A DNA stretch of 15,000 nt from Polaribacter marinaquae (GTDB lineage: Bacteria > Bacteroidota > Bacteroidia > Flavobacteriales > Flavobacteriaceae), in contig NZ_CP150496.1 of the NCBI RefSeq assembly GCF_038019025.1, positions 1 to 15,000 of the forward strand, written 5' to 3'. The notes under the pieces are model-generated. The model was given only the letters and a program-made list of their open reading frames with translations, was not told the origin of the DNA and did not search any database. The position numbers and the translations under genes are program-made. The number at the start of each line of letters is the position of its first letter. The stretch's first letter is position 1. Shown here in pieces: positions 6,740-15,000 of the stretch.

Positions 6740-8128
6740 ATGAAAAAAGCATTCAGTTTTCTAGGTATGGCAATTTTAGGAGGAGCACTTACTTTAGGTG
6801 GTTATAAAATGCTATTCGATAAAGACCAAATTGTAGAAAGAACATTAAACCCAATTGAAACTGTTCGTACAAATTATACACCAACATATAAAAGTACTGG
6901 CACTGTAGAAAGTACAACAGATTTTACAATTGCAGCAGAAAGTACCGTACACGCAGTTGTTCACGTAAAAAATACTGCGGTTAGAACACAAGTAAATCCG
7001 TGGATTGAGAGATTTTATGGTGGCGGAAGTGGTACTAGAAAATTTGAACAAGTAGGTACGGGTAGTGGTGTTATAATTTCGCCAGACGGTTATATTGTAA
7101 CAAACAATCATGTAATAGACGGTGCAAGTAATTTAGAAATTACTTTAAATAATCAAAAAAAATATCCAGCAAAATTAATTGGTACAGATGCAGCTAATGA
7201 TATTGCATTGTTAAAAATAGAAGCAGATATAGATTTACCTTATGTTCCTTTTGCCGATTCTGACACTATAAAAATTGGAGAATGGGTATTGGCAGTTGGT
7301 AACCCTTACAACCTTACATCTACAGTAACTGCAGGAATTGTGTCCGCAAAAGGTAGAGATTTAGAAGGAAACAGAAATATAGAATCTTTTATTCAAACAG
7401 ATGCAGCCGTTAACCCTGGTAATAGTGGTGGAGCTTTGGTAAATACAAGAGGAGAATTAATTGGAATTAATACAGCAATTTCATCTAAAACAGGTTCTTT
7501 TATTGGATATTCTTTTGCGGTACCATCTAATATTGCTAAAAAAATAATTGATGATATTTTAGAATTCGGTCAAGTACAACAAGCAATTTTAGGTATTAAT
7601 GTTGATGCTGAATTTAAAGAAGAAGGTGTTAGAATTGATGCTGTTTCTGATGGAAGTGGTGCTAAAAAAGCAGGTTTAAAAGAAGGCGATATTATAAAGA
7701 AAGTAAATAACGTAAAAATTTCTAAATTTTCTGAACTTAGAGGGCAGTTAACAGCAAAAAGACCAGGAGACGAAGTTATTTTAACTGTTGAAAGAGATGG
7801 AGAATTAATCAATAAGAATGTTAAACTTACTAAGAAAGATACTTTTATATCTAGCAGTATTAACATAATTCTTAAAGACATCACAAAAGCCGAAAAACGT
7901 AAGTTTAACATAGAAAATGGTGTTAAAATTGTTAGAAACGGTAATAAAAATTTAATTTATTACGGAGTAAAAGAAGGTTTCATAATTACGAAAATTAATA
8001 AAAAACCAGTAACCAATGCAGATCAAGTTTCACAATTGTTAGATTCTTCTTTAGGTAAAGGACAGCCTTTATATATAGAGGTTATAAATTTAGAAGGAGA
8101 AAAAGAAAGATATGTTTTTAGGTATTAA
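6740..8128 (+). CDS. htrA: HtrA/DegP-family periplasmic serine protease with two PDZ domains
   Basis: A Do-type envelope protease/chaperone that degrades or refolds misfolded periplasmic and outer-membrane proteins. The 462-residue protein starts with a hydrophobic segment (FSFLGMAILGGALTLGGYKM, about 5-24), acting as signal peptide or membrane anchor. The trypsin-like domain carries the full triad: His124 in TNNHVIDGA, Asp154 in ANDIALLKIE and Ser229 in NPGNSGGAL. The first PDZ domain spans about 283-365, including AKKAGLKEGDIIKKVN. A shorter second one spans about 375-460, including YGVKEGFIITKINKKPV. Length matches the family. It stands alone on the plus strand, with its own promoter box upstream and a strong terminator directly downstream, divergent from the cell-wall gene group. 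Regulation by envelope stress is usual for the family; the phased GTTAAA array is the candidate site here. Confidence 0.96.
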   Translation: MKKAFSFLGMAILGGALTLGGYKMLFDKDQIVERTLNPIETVRTNYTPTYKSTGTVESTTDFTIAAESTVHAVVHVKNTAVRTQVNPWIERFYGGGSGTRKFEQVGTGSGVIISPDGYIVTNNHVIDGASNLEITLNNQKKYPAKLIGTDAANDIALLKIEADIDLPYVPFADSDTIKIGEWVLAVGNPYNLTSTVTAGIVSAKGRDLEGNRNIESFIQTDAAVNPGNSGGALVNTRGELIGINTAISSKTGSFIGYSFAVPSNIAKKIIDDILEFGQVQQAILGINVDAEFKEEGVRIDAVSDGSGAKKAGLKEGDIIKKVNNVKISKFSELRGQLTAKRPGDEVILTVERDGELINKNVKLTKKDTFISSSINIILKDITKAEKRKFNIENGVKIVRNGNKNLIYYGVKEGFIITKINKKPVTNADQVSQLLDSSLGKGQPLYIEVINLEGEKERYVFRY

Positions 8129-8151
8129 TATAGTAAAGTAAATATGTAAAG

Positions 8152-8181
8152 AATCCCGGTTTTTAATCGGGATTTTTTTTA
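8152..8181 (+). terminator. Intrinsic terminator after htrA
   Basis: A 7-bp stem, AATCCCG (8152-8158) with CGGGATT (8168-8174), and a 9-base loop, runs directly into a T tract (about 8173-8180). It sits 24 bases after the htrA stop and separates htrA from gap. Confidence 0.85.
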
Positions 8182-8195
8182 TTTTAAAAATTTTA

Positions 8196-8211
8196 ACGAA
8201 ATCGATTTCGT
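8196..8211. promoter_or_regulatory. Perfect 16-bp palindrome upstream of the gap promoter: candidate operator
   Basis: ACGAAATCGATTTCGT is a perfect palindrome with a central CpG (TCGA), in the style of LacI-family operators. It ends 17 bases before the gap -7 box, so it overlaps the -33 region, where a bound protein would block or modulate RNA polymerase. No regulator gene lies in the window. Confidence 0.5.
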
Positions 8212-8228
8212 ATTGTCAAAAAAAGAAA

Positions 8229-8236
8229 TACTTTTG
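8229..8236 (+). promoter_or_regulatory. Promoter -7 box of gap
   Basis: TACTTTTG matches TANNTTTG exactly and lies 28 bases before the gap ATG. A TTG at 8213-8215 is only 13 bases upstream; the usual -33 position is occupied by the palindrome. Confidence 0.6.
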
Positions 8237-8264
8237 CCGAAAATTAAATTATAGTAACACAACT

Positions 8265-9707
8265 ATGTCAACAAAAGTAAATTACAACGAAGAAGTTTTA
8301 TCACAAGCCCAAAATAGAAGAGCTACTGTAGAATTTATTAATATCGTAAACGATTTATGGTATGATAAATCTATAGAATTAGTTCTTTTTAGAAATCCGT
8401 TAGTAGATAAAAGAGCCAGTGAAGTTTTAAACTTAATTGAATACGCTAAAGAATTTGTTAGCAAACCAATTTCAATTTTAGATGCGTTAGATATTGCAAA
8501 AGCAATTCAGCAAATAGAATTGCCATCATCAAAATTAGATATTGGTAAATTGGCATACGAATGTTATTTAGGTGCTAAAAAAGGAGAGGACAAAGTAGCC
8601 TTTGTTCAGAATAAATTAAAAGATGCAACAGTTGCAAAAGACATTCAACCAAAAGATGTTGTTTTATATGGTTTTGGTAGAATTGGTCGTTTATTAGCTA
8701 GAGAGTTAATGACTAAAATGGGAAAAGGTTCTCAATTAAGATTAAGAGCAATTGTTACTCGTGGTGAAATTAACCAAACAGTTTTAGAAAAAAGAGCATC
8801 ATTATTAAGTGTAGATTCTGTACATGGTGATTTCTTAGGAACCGTAACTGTAGATGCAGAAAATAATGCACTTATAATTAACGGTACTACAGTGTATATG
8901 ATTTCTGCAAAACAACCAGAAGATATAGATTATACAGAATTTAATATTAACGATGCTTTAATTATAGATAATACAGGTGCTTTTAGAGACGAAGCAGCTT
9001 TAAGTAGACATTTAAAAGCAAATGGAGCAAGCAAAGTTTTAATTACTGCGCCAGCAAAAGGAGTTCCTAATATAGTTCATGGTGTTAATCACAAACAAAA
9101 TAGTCCAGATAAAGTAGATATTTTTTCTGCTGCTTCTTGTACAACCAATGCAATTACGCCGGTTTTAAGGGTTTTAGAAGATAATTATGGTATTAAAAAA
9201 GGACATTTAGAAACAATACATGCATATACTAACGATCAAAATTTAGTAGACAACATGCATAGTAAATATAGAAGAGGAAGAGCAGCTGCCTTAAACATGG
9301 TAATTACAGAAACTGGCGCAGGTGCTGCAGTTTCTAAAGCAATACCAGCTTTAGCAGGAAAATTAACTTCAAATGCAATTAGAGTTCCGGTACCAAACGG
9401 ATCTTTAGCTATCTTAAATTTACAGTTAAATACTAAAGTGACTAAAGAAGGTGTTAACTCATTAATTAAAAAGTATGCTTTAGAAGGTGAATTAGTAGAA
9501 CAAATTAAATATTCTATAGACAACGAATTAGTTTCATCTGATATTATTGGTACAACTGCGCCATCAATTTTTGATAGCAAAGCAACACTTACAGACGAAG
9601 ATACAATTGTAATTTACGTTTGGTACGATAATGAATACGGTTATTCACATCAAGTAATTCGTTTAGCAAAACACATTGCAAAAGTTAGAAGGTTTACATA
9701 TTATTAA
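8265..9707 (+). CDS. gap: Glyceraldehyde-3-phosphate dehydrogenase, long form
   Basis: This enzyme oxidises and phosphorylates glyceraldehyde 3-phosphate to 1,3-bisphosphoglycerate with NAD(P), in cytosolic glycolysis or gluconeogenesis. At 480 residues it is about 140 longer than classical GAPDH. The extra part is an N-terminal extension of about 130 residues, predicted mostly helical, before the Rossmann motif GFGRIGR (136-142). The catalytic cysteine is Cys292 in SCTTN (291-295), and His319 in ETIHAYTNDQ is the activating base. NGSLAILN (378-385) and WYDNEYGYSHQV (453-464) complete the family signature. Long Gap proteins are known in Bacteroidota and some other bacteria, so the extension is a subfamily trait and not a fusion artefact. 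Start ATG 8265 follows a good promoter box, and the extension is continuous from it. It is a single-gene unit with a terminator on each side and a palindromic candidate operator upstream. Confidence 0.96.
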   Translation: MSTKVNYNEEVLSQAQNRRATVEFINIVNDLWYDKSIELVLFRNPLVDKRASEVLNLIEYAKEFVSKPISILDALDIAKAIQQIELPSSKLDIGKLAYECYLGAKKGEDKVAFVQNKLKDATVAKDIQPKDVVLYGFGRIGRLLARELMTKMGKGSQLRLRAIVTRGEINQTVLEKRASLLSVDSVHGDFLGTVTVDAENNALIINGTTVYMISAKQPEDIDYTEFNINDALIIDNTGAFRDEAALSRHLKANGASKVLITAPAKGVPNIVHGVNHKQNSPDKVDIFSAASCTTNAITPVLRVLEDNYGIKKGHLETIHAYTNDQNLVDNMHSKYRRGRAAALNMVITETGAGAAVSKAIPALAGKLTSNAIRVPVPNGSLAILNLQLNTKVTKEGVNSLIKKYALEGELVEQIKYSIDNELVSSDIIGTTAPSIFDSKATLTDEDTIVIYVWYDNEYGYSHQVIRLAKHIAKVRRFTYY

Positions 9708-9749
9708 AATACTCTTAGTGCAAATTCATTTAACAAAAGTTAAATGTAA

Positions 9750-9787
9750 AAGCCCAATACTTTGTGTATTGGGCTTAGTTTTTTTTA
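9750..9787 (+). terminator. Intrinsic terminator after gap
   Basis: A strong stem of AGCCCAATAC (9751-9760) with GTATTGGGCT (9766-9775), extendable by one A-T pair, has a 5-base loop and is followed by a T-rich tract to about 9786. It lies 43 bases after the gap stop. Confidence 0.92.
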
Positions 9788-9790
9788 CAA

Positions 9791-9881
9791 GAAGCTATTT
9801 CCTGCTCTCGCTACTCGCTTTTTTCGTTCCTCAAAAGAGCTCAAACAAATAGCTCCATCAGGGCTAAACTAGTTTGCAAAC
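9791..9881. repeat. Structured intergenic repeat of a flavobacterial type (element A)
   Basis: The stretch begins GAAGCTATTTCCTGCTCTCG and ends CATCAGGGCTAAACT. From memory, this pair of ends recurs between genes in many flavobacterial chromosomes around a variable middle; copy number here cannot be tested. Visible structure: AGCTATTT (9793-9800) pairs with AAATAGCT (9847-9854), and GCTCT (9804-9808) with AGAGC (9836-9840). CCTG (9801-9804), within this hairpin, could pair with CAGG (9859-9862) outside it, which would be pseudoknot-like. Two overlapping perfect 10-bp palindromes close the right end (9866-9875 and 9872-9881). No protein is encoded. It may be a REP-like element or a structured RNA. 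Confidence 0.55.
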
Positions 9882-9893
9882 AAAAGTTTAATC

Positions 9894-10220
9894 TCAAGCT
9901 GTTTTTTTAAGTTTATTTAAGCAAGGTAATCCCGCTATTTTTGTAGAAACTAAAATCGCATCATCGGTAAATAAATCGAAGAGTTCATTTATATTTACTA
10001 TTTCAGTTTTTGTAATTGCTTCAATAGTAACCTCTTTTTTTCTCTTATATAGTTCTTGTATCCAAGAAATAATATCCCAATGTGTATTCGTTAGGTGAAT
10101 ATTGTGTTCTTACGCTATTATTTCACCAATTTCAATAGTCCATTGGTTAAAATTTGTCAAGAATCCATTAGCTGATCGGTCGATTTCTAATTTTTTTAGT
10201 TTTTGTACATGTTCATTCAT
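9894..10220 (-). pseudogene. tusE: Broken TusE/DsrC-family sulfur-relay gene with an internal stop
   Basis: TusE/DsrC proteins carry sulfur on a C-terminal cysteine, for tRNA 2-thiouridine synthesis (TusE) or dissimilatory sulfur metabolism (DsrC). Reading from ATG 10220, the frame gives 36 residues containing LEIDRSANGFLTNFNQW, then TAA at 10110-10112. It continues in the same frame with EHNIHLTNTHWDII, a spacer, an LF segment and STKIAGLP, to TGA at 9894-9896. These blocks follow the family pattern: GFL...W, IA-x-E-x-x-I-x-L-T-x-x-HW, LF, then KIAGLPKPxxC. Total span is 109 codons, the family's usual length. Besides the stop, the tail after KIAGLP reads CLNKLKKTA and lacks the conserved K-P-x-x-C-[IV] end, so the sulfur-carrying cysteine is missing from its place. 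About 22 codons immediately upstream of the ATG are also open in frame. No other tus or dsr gene is nearby. The decayed C-terminus argues against a simple sequencing error. The family call is from motif memory. Confidence 0.78.
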
Positions 10221-12543
<2,323 letters not shown>

Positions 12544-12600
12544 TAAATGCACTTTGGTATTTAATTTGCACAAGACAATAAGAATAACAAATCTCATTTT

Positions 12601-13329
12601 TTGAAACGAATACTTTACATATATATAATGTCTATCTCTATTTGCTCTTTTGCTCAGAAAAGAGAGGTAGATTCTCTACCTAAAAACTTAGAAGATTACA
12701 TTTTTGTTAAACCTGGCGATTCTGTAGTAATACAGTTAAATGAAATTGCATTGTTACCAAAACATAAATTTACTTCAAGAGAAGATATTCGCTATTATTT
12801 ATGGTTCAAAAAAAAAGTGTACAAAGCGTATCCGTTTGCAAAACTAGCATCTCAAAGATTAGATAGTTTAAATAACCGATTAGAAAAAATAAAATCAAAA
12901 AGTAAACGTAAAAAGTATACAAGGCTAGTTCAAAAATATATAGAAGGCGAATTTACAGATCAGATTAAAAAGATGACTACCACAGAAGGTAGAATACTTA
13001 TAAAGTTAATTCATCGTCAAACCGGTAAAACAGCTTTTAATAATATCAAAGGTTTAAGAAGTGGCTGGAAAGCGTTTTGGTACAATACAACTGCAAATGT
13101 TTTTAAGTTATCTTTAAAAACAGAATACCATCCAGAATCAAATAACGAAGACTATTTAATAGAAGACGTGTTGCAAAGAGCTTTTCAAGAAGACAAATTA
13201 GAAGCTCAAAAAACAAAACTAAACTTCGATTACGTAAAAGTAATAGCATCAAGAAAAGGTAAAATTGATGTAGAAGAATATAAAAAGATGTTTTCTAAGA
13301 TGCTAAAAAAGGTAAATAAGAAGAAATAA
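12601..13329 (+). CDS. DUF4294-domain secreted protein
   Basis: A 242-residue protein of the DUF4294 family, which I know only from Bacteroidota and whose function is unknown. The likely start is TTG 12601, because it gives a compact signal peptide (MKRILYIYIMSISICSFAQ) with cleavage expected after FAQ. The first in-frame ATG, at 12628, falls inside that peptide and would leave too short an export signal. The mature protein is basic and probably helical. The most characteristic blocks are REDIRYYLWFKKKVYKAYPFA (about 60-80), then RLVQKYIEGEFTDQIKKMTTTEG (about 107-129) and GRILIKLIHRQTGKTAFN (about 129-146). GLRSGWKAFWYNTTAN (about 150-165) follows. It lies 57 bases after ligA with no terminator between and is probably read through from it. 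No catalytic motif is evident. Confidence 0.82.
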   Translation: MKRILYIYIMSISICSFAQKREVDSLPKNLEDYIFVKPGDSVVIQLNEIALLPKHKFTSREDIRYYLWFKKKVYKAYPFAKLASQRLDSLNNRLEKIKSKSKRKKYTRLVQKYIEGEFTDQIKKMTTTEGRILIKLIHRQTGKTAFNNIKGLRSGWKAFWYNTTANVFKLSLKTEYHPESNNEDYLIEDVLQRAFQEDKLEAQKTKLNFDYVKVIASRKGKIDVEEYKKMFSKMLKKVNKKK

Positions 13330-13341
13330 TCGATATTTTTT

Positions 13342-13503
13342 GGGTGTTACCACGAAAAAAATCGTGGTCGGGCTTTACATTATATCTTTTTATGAGCTTT
13401 TATTCCTCAAATTAATACTTAACTTAATTAAAAACTCACTTAATTTTTTACTTTGTTATAGAAGTATCCCATAAAAAGGATGTCATTTCAATCCCTAACA
13501 CAG
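13342..13503. repeat. Structured intergenic repeat of a second flavobacterial type (element B)
   Basis: The left part reads GGGTGTTACC, then a 7-bp hairpin (13349-13355 with 13362-13368, loop of six A), then GGTCGGGCTTTACATTATATC. The right part reads AAAAAGGATGTCATTTCAAT then CCCTAACAC. From memory, the ends GGGCGTTACC and CAATCCCTAACGC with an inner ATCTTTTTAT/AAAGGATG pair recur in flavobacterial intergenic regions. Here the outer ends pair (GTGTTA 13344-13349 with TAACAC 13496-13501). An inner arm ATCTTTTTATG (13384-13394) also pairs, with one bulge, with CATAAAAAGGAT (13470-13481). About 75 AT-rich bases fill the middle. It begins 12 bases after the DUF4294 stop. No protein is encoded. 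Confidence 0.55.
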
Positions 13504-13681
13504 CAAGTTTGCTAACATTTTTACATTTATTTAAGTATTTACTTGTATGTGTTTTCTGTTTTTTACCATTTTACAAGATTTTTTTAAAACGATAAAACCC
13601 TAAAATTACACTTAATTATCAGTTTTTATAAAGCAGAGATTAATTATTATTAAAAAATTAAAAGAACTTATTGTTTGTAAG
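13504..13681. other. AT-rich spacer upstream of the rRNA promoters
   Basis: Runs of A and T with no open reading frame of note, no hairpin and no promoter-box match. Such AT-rich sequence commonly precedes strong rRNA promoters as an upstream element, but nothing specific can be pointed to. Confidence 0.4.
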
Positions 13682-13710
13682 TTGTTGATTTTTAATTAGT
13701 TTTACTTTTG
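13682..13710 (+). promoter_or_regulatory. rRNA operon promoter candidate 1
   Basis: TTG (13682-13684), an 18-base spacer and TACTTTTG (13703-13710) match the Bacteroidota pattern TTG-N17-19-TANNTTTG. It is the most distal of four tandem candidates, about 536 bases before the 16S gene. Confidence 0.55.
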
Positions 13711-13745
13711 TGTTAAAAATAGTTTAAAATAACAACAAATTATAG

Positions 13746-13775
13746 TTGTGTAATTAAAAAGAGGTTGTATGTTTG
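13746..13775 (+). promoter_or_regulatory. rRNA operon promoter candidate 2
   Basis: TTG (13746-13748), a 19-base spacer and TATGTTTG (13768-13775) match the consensus. The box is followed by CACCCGCTAA, identical to the bases after candidate 4. Confidence 0.7.
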
Positions 13776-13888
13776 CACCCGCTAACAAAGAAATATCTTT
13801 TTAGTCAAGTTCATTAACGTTTTAACTTTATTTAAAATCCTTTAAAATAAAAGTAATTTTTAATTAGGATTATAAATAAAAAAGATTG

Positions 13889-13896
13889 TATCTTTG
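13889..13896 (+). promoter_or_regulatory. rRNA operon promoter candidate 3 (-7 box only)
   Basis: TATCTTTG matches TANNTTTG exactly and is followed by CAGTCCG. No TTG is found at the usual spacing upstream. Confidence 0.5.
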
Positions 13897-13969
13897 CAGT
13901 CCGAATTTTTCGGAAAAAAGTTCAGGTTTTCGGGTTAAGAAATTAAATTAAAAAAAAGATTTATTTTTC

Positions 13970-13999
13970 TTGTTAGATTAGAAATAAGTTTTATATTTG
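13970..13999 (+). promoter_or_regulatory. rRNA operon promoter candidate 4 (proximal)
   Basis: TTG (13970-13972), a 19-base spacer and TATATTTG (13992-13999) match the consensus with the same spacing as candidate 2, and are followed by the same CACCCGCTAA. This is the most likely main promoter and would give a leader of about 240 bases before the 16S gene. Confidence 0.75.
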
Positions 14000-14004
14000 C
14001 ACCC

Positions 14005-14245
14005 GCTAAACGAGATAGCAAAAACGTTCAGAGAGATTTTGGAATAACGGTAATTTAAGTTAGATAGTTCGATTCTATCATTTCTACAAGATTAAGATTT
14101 AGGTTTTGTTTTTAAAGAGCAAGATTTGATACCTTAAAAGTTCATTGAAAATATTGAAATTGACAGCGTAAACAAAGAGTAGAATAACCACATTATTAAT
14201 AATGTAAATTCTTTTGAAACTTATTCATTAAAATATTTAAGATAT
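14005..14245 (+). other. rRNA operon leader
   Basis: Transcribed, non-coding leader. GTTCATTGAAAATATTG (about 14141-14157), followed by AAATTGACAGCG, resembles the boxA-like antitermination region seen before flavobacterial 16S genes; this is from memory. Further on, a perfect 16-bp palindrome ACATTATTAATAATGT (14190-14205) is flanked by AGAAT (14181-14185) and ATTCT (14208-14212). Together they form a long hairpin 34 bases before the 16S end, which may be a processing or structural element. Confidence 0.5.

Positions 14246-15000
<755 letters not shown>

Noticed and set aside
8265..8670. The N-terminal extension of Gap as a fused extra gene
   Set aside because: Long Gap proteins with this kind of extension are a known subfamily, and the frame is continuous from a promoter-proximal ATG.
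13349..13368. Hairpin after DUF4294 as an intrinsic terminator
   Set aside because: The stem is good but is followed by CGGGCTTTACAT and not a T tract; it is better explained as part of element B.

Overview
This window looks like a piece of a Flavobacteriaceae chromosome. It is AT-rich, and genes mostly lack strong Shine-Dalgarno sites. Several genes and the rRNA operon are preceded by the Bacteroidota -7 box TANNTTTG. The partial 16S rRNA resembles the Polaribacter/Tenacibaculum group; that placement is from memory, not from an alignment. Base 1 is the first base of dnaA, so the replicon was probably rotated to start there. The origin itself is not visible in the window.

Layout. Bases 1-2651 (+): dnaA, a low-molecular-weight protein tyrosine phosphatase and an RsmI-like tetrapyrrole-methylase-fold methyltransferase, closely spaced. 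Bases 2658-6600 (-): an envelope-centred block read as dapF, a GNAT acetyltransferase, mltG, a DUF2279 (YfiM-like) protein, and a secreted lytic-transglycosylase-like protein. The last gene has no ATG/GTG/TTG start but does have its own promoter box. Bases 6601-6739: a divergent regulatory region with five helically phased GTTAAA hexamers. Bases 6740-9707 (+): an HtrA/DegP-type protease and a long-form glyceraldehyde-3-phosphate dehydrogenase, each followed by a clear intrinsic terminator. A perfect 16-bp palindrome lies just upstream of the gap promoter box. Bases 9791-10545: a structured intergenic repeat, a broken TusE/DsrC gene on the minus strand and AT-rich spacer. Bases 10546-13329 (+): ligA and a DUF4294 protein. 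Bases 13330-14245: a second structured repeat, four tandem TANNTTTG promoter candidates and the rRNA leader. The 16S rRNA gene starts near 14246 and runs off the window.

How the genes work together. DapF makes meso-diaminopimelate for peptidoglycan, MltG cuts nascent glycan strands and the terminal gene resembles lytic transglycosylases, so the minus-strand block is a cell-wall group. HtrA, divergent from it, handles envelope protein quality control, and the phased hexamers between them could coordinate both sides. The rest is core replication, central carbon metabolism and ribosome production.

I see no mobile element with a transposase, no CRISPR array and no obvious new multi-gene system. 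The items most worth checking are the TusE relic, the gene lacking a normal start codon, the phased GTTAAA array, the palindrome at gap and the two structured repeats.
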